64,000 nucleotides of DNA from Gracilariopsis chorda (GCA_003194525.1 NBIV01000026.1:372001-436000); one strand, 5' to 3'; positions 9,779-21,484 are shown, numbered from the stretch's first letter. The notes: generated from the letters alone by a model not told the origin. A program made the numbers and translations.

Positions 9779-11755
9779 ATGAGGGCTTTAATCCTTGCCT
9801 TCATCTTTCTAGCAGCTAGTGTTCGGGCGGGCACGCTAATTCCGAAACAGCCGTCGAGATGGGAACTGATAACAATTGACTTCGAAGGCCCTGAAACCAG
9901 TGAAGTCTCCAACCCAAACCCGTTCACTGATTATCGCCTGGATGTTAAGTTCGTTCACGAGGCGTCGGGGGTGAAACATGTGGTTCCTGGTTTTTATGCA
10001 GCTGACGGGAATGCAGCTCATACCTCAGCAGAAAAGGGCAATGTATGGAGAGTACGTTTCAAGACTGCGAGAACGGGAAAATGGATGTATATCGCATCTT
10101 TCCACAAAGGCAACTTCATTGCAGCCAAGAGAATCGAGGGAACCCCCGTGTTTTTCAACGGAGAGAATGGTCACTTCCACGTTACTGCCAAGAAGTTTGA
10201 CGTTCCAGACTTACGATCTAAAGGGAGACTTCAGTACGTAGGCCAGCGTTACTATCGATACGCAAATGGAGAATATAAACTCAAGCTTGGCACCAACACA
10301 CCTGAAAACGTATTAGCGTACAAGGGATTCGATGGTGAATCTGTACCTCTCACTTTTGAGTCACATCTCAAGGATTGGAGGAGTGGGGATCCGACGTGGG
10401 GTAAGGATGAGCGTGGAAAGGAGATCATCGGAGCGATCAATTACCTTTCCAACATGGGTGTTAACTCATTGTTCGCTATTCTAATGACGGTAAAGGGGGA
10501 CAGCAAAGGGCAAGTCCACCCATGGCGCTCTAAACACGACCGTTCTCAATTCGATGTCAGCAAGTTAGAGCAATGGCATATCGTCTTCGAGCATGCCGAG
10601 AGAAAGGGAATTTCTCTTAACTTCGCCTTCTGCGAAACAGAGAACGAAGCTCTCTTTGAACATGAATCGGGTGTGTCAAAGCAAACTGGATTTGCTCTTT
10701 CACGGAAGGTGTATTACAGGGAGATGATAGCTCGTTTCTCCAACCAGCTTGGTTTCTCAATGATCTTGGGGGAGGAGAACGGGTGGACTGAAAAGGCGCA
10801 TCATGGAGGCGGATATCCTTGGGGACAAGGCAACACCCATGAGCAGCGTAAGAAGTTCTCCCAGTACATTCGAAGCATAGACCCGTTCTACTCACCAATT
10901 GGGGTGCACACGTTCCCACCGCTAAAGGCCGAAGTGTATCAACCTATGCTTGGACCACATAGTGGCGTTCGGATGGAGTACGCGTCTCTTCAAATGGGTC
11001 GAAAGTGGTCTACATACGATGAAACCAAATACTGGATTGATCAATCCACTTCACATGGCATGCCATGGGTCGTTACTGCGGACGAGATTGGAAGTGATAC
11101 ACCACATGTGAAAGGCGGAATTCCGATCGCTAGCTCTGGCAAACCAAATATGAGCTTTCGGGCCGTACTCTGCTGGGGAAACATAATGGCTGGAGGTGCA
11201 GGTGTCGAGGTGTTCTCTGCTACGGTGGACCAATCTCTTTCGAACTTCCGAGAGTTTGATTCGATCTGGGCTGAATTTTCGCGCGCAATAGCTCTATTTC
11301 AGGACCATAACATTCCTTTTTGGAGTATGGAGTCAGGGGCAGACATCGTTACATCTAAACAAAAGCCAAGGGACAACCAGTGGATGTATGGTTTTGCCAA
11401 GCGTGGGGATGTGTATGTTGTTTATCAGAGTGGTGAACTCGAGCCGTTGCTCAATCTCTCTGGTGTGACGGGCAAATTCCAAGTGCGTTGGTTCAATCCG
11501 CGACCTGGATCTTCGACGAAGCTGGATATTGGAAGTGCGATTACCGTATCTGGAGGAAGCGAAAAGGTTGACGTTGGAAAACCTCCATACGATATACGCC
11601 GTGATTGGGCTGTTGTGGTATCTAGGACATTCCCGCTTCGCGACACCGCTGCGAAAACAAGCTCTGTGTCACCGCACGACCTTATACCCGGCAGCCTGAC
11701 GTTTGGTTCGGAATATTCACATTACGGTGCATCGCTGTCCAGAGGAATGGCTTAA
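9779..11755 (+). CDS. secreted DUF5060-type putative glycoside hydrolase
   Basis: This is a single 658-residue frame from ATG 9779. Residues 1-17 (MRALILAFIFLAASVRA) are a clear signal peptide, so the protein enters the secretory route. Residues about 27-110 resemble the Ig-like DUF5060 module (WELITIDFEGP, NPFTDYRLDVKF, GKWMYIASF). Residues about 150-540 resemble a TIM-barrel of the DUF4038/GH-A type: NGEYKLKLGTN, MILGEENGW with E333, and VVTADEIGSD with E436. Two glutamates about 100 residues apart fit an acid/base and nucleophile pair, which is inference. The C-terminal part (YVVYQSGE, FQVRWFNPRPG, DWAVVVS) resembles the small beta domain often called putative collagen-binding. In my recollection such proteins occur in marine bacteria and red algae. 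A role in cell-wall galactan remodelling is plausible but unproven. No intron. Confidence 0.75.
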   Translation: MRALILAFIFLAASVRAGTLIPKQPSRWELITIDFEGPETSEVSNPNPFTDYRLDVKFVHEASGVKHVVPGFYAADGNAAHTSAEKGNVWRVRFKTARTGKWMYIASFHKGNFIAAKRIEGTPVFFNGENGHFHVTAKKFDVPDLRSKGRLQYVGQRYYRYANGEYKLKLGTNTPENVLAYKGFDGESVPLTFESHLKDWRSGDPTWGKDERGKEIIGAINYLSNMGVNSLFAILMTVKGDSKGQVHPWRSKHDRSQFDVSKLEQWHIVFEHAERKGISLNFAFCETENEALFEHESGVSKQTGFALSRKVYYREMIARFSNQLGFSMILGEENGWTEKAHHGGGYPWGQGNTHEQRKKFSQYIRSIDPFYSPIGVHTFPPLKAEVYQPMLGPHSGVRMEYASLQMGRKWSTYDETKYWIDQSTSHGMPWVVTADEIGSDTPHVKGGIPIASSGKPNMSFRAVLCWGNIMAGGAGVEVFSATVDQSLSNFREFDSIWAEFSRAIALFQDHNIPFWSMESGADIVTSKQKPRDNQWMYGFAKRGDVYVVYQSGELEPLLNLSGVTGKFQVRWFNPRPGSSTKLDIGSAITVSGGSEKVDVGKPPYDIRRDWAVVVSRTFPLRDTAAKTSSVSPHDLIPGSLTFGSEYSHYGASLSRGMA

Positions 11756-13905
11756 GTGTTACCAATTTCCGTGGGTCGGATCGTCCAGGTATTTCATGAG
11801 TTTTTGCTCATCCACTTAAGACAGCAAATGTGAACGGTCGACCTTGTCTTTTCGCAAGATGATAGTGAGTAAGACTTGTTAATGAAGCCGCATTGCACGT
11901 TCGCCTACACTTCTCTGACGGTTGGCAGCACCTAGAGAGGTGGGCTTTGTAAAATTACATGTACAGGGAAACGAGGTTTGCACCTAAGAGCTGAGGACGC
12001 CCTTCTCAATTACGTTTAGCTGTATAGTCTCTTCTGGATATGTTGTTGAGGCCTTTAATGCGTAATTATCAATTCGGTCTTGCGCTGAGGATACCACAAT
12101 ACTCCGCTTTGTGATAACCCTTCACCACCGTATCTATGTAGAGAGGTAACAAGAGTAGCAATCTATCCCATGGTTTCCGAGCCGGAGTGTTCCAATAGCA
12201 AGAGAGAGACGCGTACTCAAATATCATATGGGGCTTTAGATGTTCGGCGGCGGTAGCTGTCGACGTGTACTTGTCGCCGATGCTGTCAGTTTCTACCATG
12301 TGCGTTCTATCCGTAGGATAGGAAATAAAATGTTGTCGAGTTCCCATCTTGTCTCCGAGCCTCTGCGCTGCGCGCTCTCTTGTGCAACCCTTCAGCAATA
12401 TTGCTTTTGCCGCGCTCACTGTCTGTTCTCCCCGTCGTCCGGGGAGGCAGATCAGCGAGGTCATTTATTTACCGCCTTTAGGTGGAACAAGTGGACTGTG
12501 AAATTTGTTCCAACTGGTGGCCACACTAACTCTATCCACACCATCCTCTGAAAACAAGCTATTTAGCGCAGATTGCGTGAGTATCATGTTGCACGATTTC
12601 ACGACACTAGACAATGACAGTCCTCATTGTACCCTTATTTGCTGGAGAGTAGATCAAAACTGTATTCGTGGCTTGAGAGTACCGGCTCAGGTGTGCAATT
12701 CCAAGGTACTAGATAGGCACAAACGGCGACAAAGAACCAAGATTCATGGTAGAAAGGAAACCCGATAGTGACCGTACAACACAACAAGTAAAAAAGCTCG
12801 GGATAATGTAGCAAAGAAACTACAACGGCAGATAACCTACGCGATCAAAACCTTAGATCAATCCTAGTACTGATAATCAATCCTAGTATAGCACAATGGC
12901 CAACACGTAAGACCAAAAAATTAGGTCTAATCTAGTACGTGGCCAAAGTTTACCGTTTTGCACACTACGGGCCCAACTAAAAGCAGTGTAGTACAAGCAC
13001 GTGGGAAAAGGCGAGACACCGAGCCGCAACAAGTGAAGAGGTGAGTGGTGAAGAATTTCGTTGATAGCAAGGAGGAGCAGACTGATCTAAAAGAAGGTGA
13101 GGATTTCCAAAGAGAGGAGAAGTGGTCTGGTCCGAGTTGTCTTGGAGGCCGCCGAGCTTGGGCTTTTATAGACTATTGTTCTATTTGCAAACCCCCTAAT
13201 TCTGCAAACTAGATCTAAGTAACAAACCATAATAACCTTTGATGGGAAACCTATTTGCCATGAAGGAACAGCTTGGCAAAAATTATTATACCTCTTAGGA
13301 TATTTTGTCGTCTATATATTATCTGCTGAGGTCAGTAGATAATTCCACGAACATTGTTCCAGTCACCTTATCATGCCCAGGCCAGACGCAATCGCCATCA
13401 TTCGCCATATGTCTGAGGACTCCAGTCCCTCTATTCCATACTGTGACCTCGTCGAATGAAGAAGAATGACCGTTGGGCAGGAGCAGTGGTGAAGTAACCA
13501 CGGGGCTGGGCTGGCAGAGGTCAGAGCATTGCTGGCCGAAATATTCCACGTGGCCAAGCTGGGTGCCTAGTTGGGAGATACCAGGGGACAGTGCGAGTGC
13601 CAAGGCACTGTGGCCATAGGTTTTATTATGTAGCTAATTTTATTTAATTTTTTTGGATAGTTTCCGGAGGTCAGAGCACCTCGCCAGCCATATAGGTTGG
13701 CTCGAGTGCCGCCAATTTGCAAAGCGTAAAGGCAAGCAACCTCACTGTCTTCTTGCCGCCATATGCAGCCAGTAGGACTCCAAAGGCCTCCAAGCCATCG
13801 CTACTACTCTCCCGACCTGTAGGGACTTGAGATAGCGCCCGCCCATTGCGCCTAGCTGTCAGTTGGTGCCCGCATCACTAGTAGACCCAGTGAATTGTCA
13901 CCCCA
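11756..13905. other. intergenic, no supported gene
   Basis: Short frames on both strands carry no recognised domain. A diverged dispersed repeat (12405-12590) is described separately. From 12780 to 13320 the sequence is AT-rich with many short CTAGTAC/AATCCTAGTA-like words. Two similar words (GAGGTCAGAGCA) occur near 13518 and 13668. Confidence 0.4.
12405..12590 (+). repeat. dispersed repeat, copy A
   Basis: About 180 bases resemble 21485-21660 on the same strand. Shared words include GGGGAGGCAGATC / AGGGAGGCAAATC, GGTCATTTA, CCGCCT and CTGGTGGCCAC. The reading SGEADQRGHLFTA here corresponds to SREANRKGHLLAA in copy B, so it may be an old coding piece of a mobile element. Identity is low, roughly 65% by eye. 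Confidence 0.5.
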
Positions 13906-14094
13906 GTGGATGACTCTCTGCCGCTACTACCCTCTAGTAGACTACTACCCCAGTTGGCCAACGGACGTATTATTCTACTACATCGAAGTCAAACAGAAGA
14001 AGAAAGCGCGCCGTCACCTTTGTGGACCATACGAATGGCGGCGGAAACACTTTCTGATAATGTTGGGGGCTTCGGTTTCTCTTCTTATTTGTGA

Positions 14095-14310
14095 AAGGAG
14101 CTAGAAGAGGTACTACGTCGTATTTCTGAAAGCGAAATGAAATGGGAAGAAGCTGTTGTGGTACTGAATGACCTCATTGCACAGGAACCGAATCTTTATG
14201 TGCGTGGGCTACTAGATGGAGTGGTGTTTTCTGCAAACTGTCGTCTTCTGAATACCGTTGGCCCTATTCCACTCCTTCTCACTATGCTTGATATCCGTCT
14301 AGAAAAATAA
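14095..14310 (+). other. open 71-codon stretch, possible 3' exon of an unrecognised gene
   Basis: The frame reads cleanly as KELEEVLRRISESEMKWEEA and ends LLTMLDIRLEK before TAA at 14308. It looks like the amphipathic C-terminus of a real protein (Leu, Glu and Val-rich, no low complexity). In the same frame an ATG frame from 13906 runs up to a TGA at 14092, so either an intron or a stop separates them. I do not recognise the family. It overlaps the end of the minus-strand candidate by 12 bases. Confidence 0.25.
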
Positions 14311-14655
14311 AGGATTCCTGTTCTTCATTGTGATACTGTGGTTGCTGTGGTTGGTGTTGCTGCTCCTGCTGCTGCTGTTGTGCATCTCATCCGGTGAATA
14401 GCTGCCGCTGTACACGTATCCATCCTCCATCACCCCGTCATAATGTTGGTAGTTGTAACTCGCTCCTGCCGTCTGACTCAGCGCCTGATGTACTTCCTGT
14501 GCAGATGTGCCTGCCCAGCCCTGCTGCGCTAGCGCGCGCGCTGCGGTGGTCTTACCGCTGCTGGGATGCCCGTGCAGTAGTAGCAGCCCGCTGCACGCGG
14601 CAGAGTTGTTGAGCTTTCTTTGAACCAGCATGTACGACAGCAAGCGGCTCTTCAT
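14299..14655 (-). CDS. hypothetical protein with P-loop (Walker A)-like motif
   Basis: From ATG 14655 this gives 118 residues on the minus strand. LLLLHGHPSSGKTTAARAL is a good Walker A loop (GxxxxGKT) preceded by a hydrophobic strand, as in small NTPases or kinases such as KTI12-like proteins. After about 25 residues the similarity stops and the rest is Ser/Asn/His-rich. It may be a gene fragment, or continue upstream into the open stretch 14711-15103 through an intron I cannot place. Confidence 0.3.
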   Translation of the reverse strand: MKSRLLSYMLVQRKLNNSAACSGLLLLHGHPSSGKTTAARALAQQGWAGTSAQEVHQALSQTAGASYNYQHYDGVMEDGYVYSGSYSPDEMHNSSSRSSNTNHSNHSITMKNRNPLFF

Positions 14656-14710
14656 CCCATCTCGCAGGTGCAGACAGTGCCAGCTTCCAGCTGAGCTTTG
14701 GGCAGCTGCG

Positions 14711-15103
14711 TCACGTGGCAGCGTGCATGCGCTCCATGCCGGAGCATAGGTGGTACGCGTGCAGACGCACATGCAGTGGCGCTGCGGCTGCGTTGGGGGA
14801 CGAGGCGGGGTGCGTGTGGTGGTCGACGACGAGATGCGCGCCTTCCACACGGAATATGCACGGTTGCATTGTCGCTGGAAGCTCGATTTTTCGCAGAATG
14901 CTCAGTGCGCTGTCTGCAAATGCGCGGCTTTGGAGCACAGCCGACCTCACGAAGCGCTCCACTGTGACGCGCAGCGCTGCGAACTGCGCGCTGTGCACGT
15001 CCATCTTCAGGGAGGGCTCGTTGCGCAGCTTGGGGTGCGAGGGGAGCAGTCTCAGGTGCACTTGCGTGGTTATGCCACCGGCTTCATCGTCGATGGCGTC
15101 CAT
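14711..15103 (-). CDS. hypothetical ORF upstream of the P-loop ORF
   Basis: From ATG 15103 (MDAIDDEAGG) 131 codons are open in a frame different from the P-loop segment. Composition is plausible for a folded protein (VHLRLLPSHPKLR, SILRKIELPATMQPCIFRVE). I recognise no family. The region is GC-rich compared with its AT-rich flanks, and a 172-codon frame lies antisense, so strand choice is uncertain. Confidence 0.25.
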   Translation of the reverse strand: MDAIDDEAGGITTQVHLRLLPSHPKLRNEPSLKMDVHSAQFAALRVTVERFVRSAVLQSRAFADSALSILRKIELPATMQPCIFRVEGAHLVVDHHTHPASSPNAAAAPLHVRLHAYHLCSGMERMHAAT

Positions 15104-16453
15104 TTTGGTGACGGAGGGGCGCTGCCGGCTGCTTCGCATGCTTATGCAGATGCATGGCCTTGCCATGATGGCAGAGCATGGCAATTTTGGGGTGCAAACC
15201 CTGCCATAATGGCAAGAGCATACACCCAGATTCATAGATTGCAAACAAACTATTATATGACTAGGTAACTTAGTAAAATCATTTTTATCAAGAGACCTAT
15301 AAAGGTATCTCAAACTTGCTAACTTCCCAAATTAGGTTTGATTTTAAAACTTGGATCTCTCCCAGCAATTTCTAAAGCCACAAAAGTCTCCGAAAGCAGT
15401 TTCATGAACGAAAATTATGGGAGCCACTCTTTTGACTTGCAATTTAGGCTAAAACTTTCTGCAAAATCTATGATCTGCAAAGAGCTAGATATTTATTACG
15501 AGTGAAGTCAGGACCTCGTGAGCTGTCCACTTTGGGAATTTTTACATCCAAGTCCCGGACCTGACGAGACAACTGTTGACGCATTCAGTTACAAAGGTAT
15601 GCAGAATTCATTATTCTGATCTCAACATGGCGCGAAGTACAAGTAGTGAACGGTGGCACACGTGGCAAAAGCGTGGTGCAAAGCGGATTGTCTTGCACTT
15701 TAGATTTGAAACTAAACTTGAGGCCAAATTATATTCAGAATAGCTTGATGTTTAGTTCGGAACCTAAAATAATTAGCTTTTTGGGACGGTATAGAGATTC
15801 GTTCGGGTATCCGAACCAATTAAATAGGTAGTTCGGTCTTGGATAGAGATGCTCTAATCACCACTAAAAACCATTACCACAACGAAACATTATTGAGAAA
15901 CTCTGTAGTCTAGGAAAATGTATAGTACTCTCACTAGGCACAATAATCATCAGAACGAAACAAACATATGTATTTTTAACCAAATTTAGACAAGAAAGAT
16001 AAGATTGTTCAGATCTCTACGTAGTCAGATGATACGTGCAAAGAAGCAATTTTATTACATTAAGCCACAAATTAACGTCAGTCTTTTGAGTATGTCAAAG
16101 ACAACAGGCTTAGTTTATATTTTGGAAGCTTGCAATTTAGCCTTTGTTGACTTCACGTCAATTACTTTGGTCTCCAGCAGCTCTTTTATGTGGTAATGTT
16201 ATAGAGCTTTATGCTTCTTTTTTGCAGAGACCGTCGGATTCTTCACGATCGGCATAGCCGTTGAATAGTCCTTTGCTATTGAAAATGGGTACATTTGGGT
16301 TTCATTTTCCAGGTCTGTGTCGTTGCGGAATGCCTAGAAGATTCTACGCAAAGACGTTAAAATTTTTCGAGAATACGACAGTCCATTGTATTTTGCCTCT
16401 CCAGAAGACAGCGAAACAGGAGTTTGCTTTTTGGTCGTCCACATGGCAGATGC
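15104..16453. other. intergenic, AT-rich
   Basis: No frame is supported. A small near-repeat TGCCATGATGGCAGAGCAT / TGCCATAATGGCAAGAGCAT lies at about 15162-15215. The 3' flank and any LTR of the adjacent copia element should lie here, but I could not recognise one. Confidence 0.3.
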
Positions 16454-19400
16454 TTAGTTCATCTTTATCAATAATCCATTCGTAGACTTTCCCGTCTCAC
16501 CACAACCAACCCAATCTGCGTCACAGTATGCCTCTATCGTTGCTCCAAATTTAGCGGGAAAGAACAAGCAATGAGGACCCTTCAAATATCTCATTACTCT
16601 TCTCGGAAGCGTAGCATGCCTCATGCACGGGTCATGTATCTCCTTCGGCAGCATTGAAACGGCAAACATGATTCCTGGCCTTGATGATACTGCCACGTAT
16701 ATCAAACGTTCTACCAGTTTCCGGTAGCGGTTAGACTTCAAGCCCTGCAGATGAGATTAGGAGTTGCAAGACGTCAGAAAGTCATCAGTGACCACTACGA
16801 TGATCAACGTTCCACCGTTTGACGGGTATGTATATAGTGGGATGTCTGCGCTCGACTGTTTGAATCTGGCGCAACACCTTCTTGTGCATGAGAGATCCCC
16901 ATTTTTGTTTTGGCCTGCTTTGCGGCATATATTGACTTTGGCAGCAAGCACACCTTGCCAAAAGCAAATAACGATCCTGAAGGGTTTTGGGGCTGTTTTA
17001 TGATTAAGAGCTCGTCTGGATACCGGCACAGATATGCATTGCTAATATCCATCGTCTCTAGTATCAGGCCTTGAGCTGCAGCCTTTTTCAACAAAAGACC
17101 AATGGTTTCAAAATGGGTGACCGGGGCGTACCAGTTATTTGGGTCGTAATCCAAGTACGGACGCTGCAAGTCGCCCGGTGCTACGCAACGCGCTTCTGGA
17201 AGAATGCGCAAAGGGTCGAAGCTTATTTTGCAAAGAACCTCCATGGCAATGGCAAGTGTTTCATGCCAGGTTTTCTATCAATCAGTTTCCAAGTGCCTCA
17301 TTCTACCAACTCATCGTAATCCAAGTCGATGGCCTCTGCCCACTAAGGTATCACTCTGGCTTCTTCAAAGCTCTTGGGGACTCTGACACCATCCCCAAGG
17401 TCTTTGGAGCGCGATTGTGTGACAAGGCAATTAACAAGGGGATCATCTAAATGATTTTCCTCTTCATCTTCTTCATCCATGGTTTTCTCGGCTTCGTATC
17501 GTCTGAGAGAAGAGAAGTCCATAAGGTCTTTGGATGAGAGAAGGGACTCTTTGGTAACCTCAAAATCTGCATCGCGGCACTTTATTACTTTTACTATGGA
17601 TCGGATGTATATCCTATTCAGACACTTCGTGGGGATGCATAGCGCGTCCGCGCGCTATGCATCCCCACGAAGTGTCCAGGAATGGTGCGTGGTAGCAACT
17701 TCTTATTTGCGACGGCTTCAGGTCTGTAATTGAACGTGTGGAATTCTTGCCCGAGCTTCAGTAAGTTTATGAAGTCCAGTTTTCGTACAAACCATAATGT
17801 GTAAGGAACCTTCATTTATACTATATGATTTCGTAGTCGATTACTCAAAACGTTTGCGTGAGAGATGGCTTCCTCCCATACTTTATGTGGTAGCTTGGAG
17901 TAGAAGAGGAATGTGCCGGCCATTTTCCACAAGTCCTGTATACGTTTCTCGTCTGCACCGTTCGATTGGTGTGCGTACGATGGGGTGAATTGTAGTACTA
18001 TACGATTCTCCACTGCATATCAGACGAAGTCGTCTCGCATATTGTCACCCGCCCCGTCAAGGCGAACGCCATACATAAGGTTGGTAGGTAGTTCAGTTTC
18101 CGCGCGAGCCTTGAACCAGTGAACAGATTCGAAGAATACTGTCTTTTCACTTATAAAGTATATTGAGCTTGTTTCCGTGTTGTCATCAATAATACAAACA
18201 TATAATTCGAACCATCTAAAGATGTCGAAATAGTGAGTCCCGTCAGATCTCTCTGCGTGAACTCCAGTGATCTCTGCACTACATAATTTGGTTGCCAAAG
18301 TGGAGCACGCTTGGCACAGGCGTCAATGCGCAGAGTTATATACGTTGTTGAATTCGTCTGGAGAGAGTTCGGATACACCGTGATACAAGTCAATGCATGT
18401 CAAGAGCTTATCTCGGCCGGGGTGTCCCAGTTTCTCGTGCCATTCCTTGGCTTTATTGCCATGTGCGCGTGCTGGGGCTTGTACCTGTGGTAGCGGTACG
18501 AGGCTCGGTAAGGGATAGAGTCGGTCCCTCAGAGTGGAATGTTGTATGACTTGGCCCGTTTTGTGGTCTCTGATTCTGAAGCCGTTTGACAATGGCTGTT
18601 CTGCGTAAGTTGCCAAGACAGATAAAAATACCAAGTTAGAGTCGACGGTTGTGGTACGTTTGGCTAGTGACATGATTCCACTTCCGAAGGGTAGCTGTAT
18701 TTTTCGAGAACCTACGATCTCTGAATGGTGGTTGCAAGTGTTCAATGTTTGCGGAGATGTTTCAGGATACTGCCAGAACAACGAATTATCCTTGACGAAA
18801 ATATGAATAGCCCCAAAATCTAGTCCTATTCGGGTTATTTTGTCCTGGTTGAGACTGGCATTAGTTAGTGCTATTAATCGGCGGTGGCAGTTCATGTTTC
18901 CGTCACCATTGTTGCGGTTAGCGTTTGATCGCCCTTGTTTGTGAGTGTCGGCAAAATTGTTGGAGTCTCAAGCTCGATTGCTGTTACGTCCCTCCCCTTT
19001 CTTATATTTCTTATTGTACGTTTTATTTTTGTGCGTTTGCTGGTGATTGTTCTCCTTGCGCCAACACTCGGCCTTGATGTGGCCAGTGCTTCCACAATTC
19101 CAACATAAAACTCCCTTTTTGTTCCCTTTTTGATGATGCATGCGTCGGGCTGTAGAGTTCTTCGCAGCTGGGTAAGGGTGACTGCGATGTTTCTTGGCCT
19201 CTGTATTCTTTGTTGTAGACGTAGAAGCCCGGTGAATACGTCGGTCTATTTCCGATGAAACAACCGAAACGACTTGATCGTATTCCATGTTGGGTCGGCC
19301 AAAAGTGTGATTGCCATCAGCGAGTCCGGCAAAGGTGCGACGCAGAGTGGCGGCTCCATACTTCTTCGTGAGCCCGTCACTCATTCTAGCGAGTTCTAGG

Positions 19401-19890
19401 TAGGTTATATCCATCTCTAGCAAAAGCCTCTGTATGTCGTCGCTGTCTTTGTATATCAAGGTGCTCAGCTTTTGGCAGAAGTTCAGCTTGGACTGTTTTT
19501 TGGTTTTCTTGTATGTGGACGCCGGTGTATTCCATGCCTCCAAAGCACAGCATTGTTCTCCTTCGAGTAGTTCTGAGACTGCAAGGACTGGTTGGATGCC
19601 AAGTTTCTAGACGATGGCCGATCTTGCCCTACGATCTGCATCGTCCCATTGCCTTCGCGCTACAGCGGAATCCACTGTTGGACGAGGTTCCGTTAGCACG
19701 TTAGCACAAATAATGATTGTAGGTAGTGCATGAGATCCATAATGTATATGCGCCAGATGTTGCCATCAGTGCCCTTTTTGAGGCGGGGTATAAGATTGCT
19801 TTCTTTGAAAGTCTCGGAGTCCATCGCGGAGTTTGATTCGACGCAAGACAGAGGGAGACTGGCAGATGGGAGTTTTCACCGGTCACCTAA
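16454..19890 (-). mobile_element. decayed Ty1/copia retrotransposon (fossil)
   Basis: Read on the minus strand, the order is gag with a CCHC knuckle (CWNCGSTGHIKAEC, near 19.1 kb), protease/pre-integrase (GKAKEWHEKLGHPG-type GAG-pre-integrase region near 18.4 kb), integrase core (18.4-17.8 kb), reverse transcriptase (17.25-16.75 kb) and the RT/RNase H end (LIYVAVSSRPGI, AYCDADWVGCGETGKS, near 16.5 kb). Integrase before RT defines the copia order. The coding region is broken many times (about ten or more breaks). I could not find LTRs or target duplications, so true ends are unknown. It is old. Confidence 0.85.
17621..17676. repeat. perfect 26-bp inverted repeat with 4-bp loop
   Basis: The arms 17621-17646 and 17651-17676 are exact reverse complements (GACACTTCGTGGGGATGCAT onward) separated by TCCG. 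It sits inside the copia relic. Such a perfect hairpin is out of keeping with the decay around it. Confidence 0.95.
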
Positions 19891-20773
19891 CTGGCGAGGG
19901 ATCCTTCTACTACTTTTGTGTATCCAGGTCCACTGGTAGAAGATGCTATCTCCGGTTCTCTAAATGTCAGACTTCCAGCTTCAAGTAAGACTCTCTCGGT
20001 GAGATGGGATTTTAGTGGCCTGTCCAAGTTCTACGTAATCCAGAAAGAGTGTGCGTTTAACCTACGGAAATGTCAGAAGAGGTTAGTAACAGCGGGATAG
20101 GTGTTCAACAGTTGGAATCCTCTCATTTCTTACGGCTGCTTGCGCAGCGATCGTGCTCCGTGAGATGTCCTTATTTGTATTGAGTTCCATGCCGAACGGC
20201 GAGGCACCCTGTCCCCGTACGAGCAGCAAAACTCACCCAGATGATCCAGTTATACGGCAAGTGCGCACCTTGCAGGCTTAATTCATTTCCAATCGATTCC
20301 CGACAGGTATTTGGCTTGCGAACCTTAGCTTGGCCAAGCGCTAACTTCCTTAAAACGTTAAAAGTGGCGAAAGCCTTATTCTGGACTTACAATATGTAAC
20401 TCGTCTTATATTTGACTTCCCTTGGGAGGTATTGAAAACGAGAGGCCTTGTTCCGGACTTTGTACTTCCCACTTCTCCGTCTGTGTCCAAGGTCTAGGGT
20501 TGAAAGCATTAATGCGGAGCATGCAGAAACTGGGAGGTGTTGCTACAAGAAGCTTGGGGAGATCGTCCAGACCTGAAGCCATGGGCAAGGGTTGTTCAAC
20601 GACACGGTGGGTTTCAAGATGCTTCAATTGCGCATACTCTAACGCACCGACGAATACGGATACTAATGATGCAGGGCCACCGGAGGTGGAGGTTGCAGGT
20701 CCATGGCACAACCCAGCCAGGGAGAGACGAGGTAAGGCCTGATTCTAGAGCCAATGGGGGGGGGGGTGCAGGC

Positions 20774-20925
20774 GGCGATAATCAAGTGGCAGGAGGGCGG
20801 GCTGCAGGGGCGGACAACCAAGCAGCAGGAAAGGACGGGGGGTTGCATGCGTAGACAACTAAGTGGGGAGCGATGGGGGTTAGGTGCGAACAACCAAGCG
20901 TGGAGGGGCAGGGGCGTCAAGTGGG
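20774..20925 (+). repeat. degenerate tandem repeat, about 38-bp unit, four copies
   Basis: Units begin at about 20774, 20812, 20853 and 20888 with GATAATCAAG, GGACAACCAAG, AGACAACTAAG and GAACAACCAAG, each followed by a G-rich block. Spacings are about 38, 41 and 35 bases. Confidence 0.6.
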
Positions 20926-21484
20926 CGCGAGAAAAGGACTCCACGATATGGGTAGAAGAGATAGTGGTTCGGTTACGCAGCCTCTGGAAGGGTAAAGAGC
21001 CAGACGTGCTACTGGAACGAGAGAGCTAAGCTAGCGGTGGGAGAGGTAGAAGCCAAATGAGGTCCTTAAGTGGTGGCAGGAAAACCTAGGATATGAAGGA
21101 AGCCAAGCAGACACCTTGCGGGTGGACATAGGCCGTACACGCGACAGATGACGAGATAATTAGACAGGCGTTGGGAGAAGAAGAAGCTAAGCAGCCGCTG
21201 GAAAGGGCAAGCGCAGTATGGAGCCCGCAAAATTCTGGCACGGAGGGCTCCGAAGGCGCGAGTTCTACGAGGTGCAAAGAAAAGGGTGATATAGTCGGAT
21301 CTCCTGACGTATCCGAGTCAAAGATGTTTAAGAAATGAGATGACACGACAAGAAGACAGTCAACTGCCAGTTTAGGCTGTGGCGGCGGCAGGTGCTGTCT
21401 GTTTTAGATATCGTTAGTATAAAAGAAAATGAATACACGCCCACGATGTTATATAGATAAACACAGGCGATGCTACCATTGAGC

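Noticed and set aside
12069-12464. 131-codon minus-strand frame
   Set aside because: It partly overlaps the dispersed repeat, whose better amino-acid match to its second copy is on the plus strand; no domain is visible.
14750-15268. 172-codon plus-strand frame
   Set aside because: It overlaps the minus-strand candidate in a GC-rich patch; neither strand is proven, and this one starts with a non-ATG codon and shows no motif.
20422-20854. Two overlapping frames of about 105 codons
   Set aside because: They translate a G-rich tandem repeat and neighbouring sequence; no domain, and both frames look equally poor.
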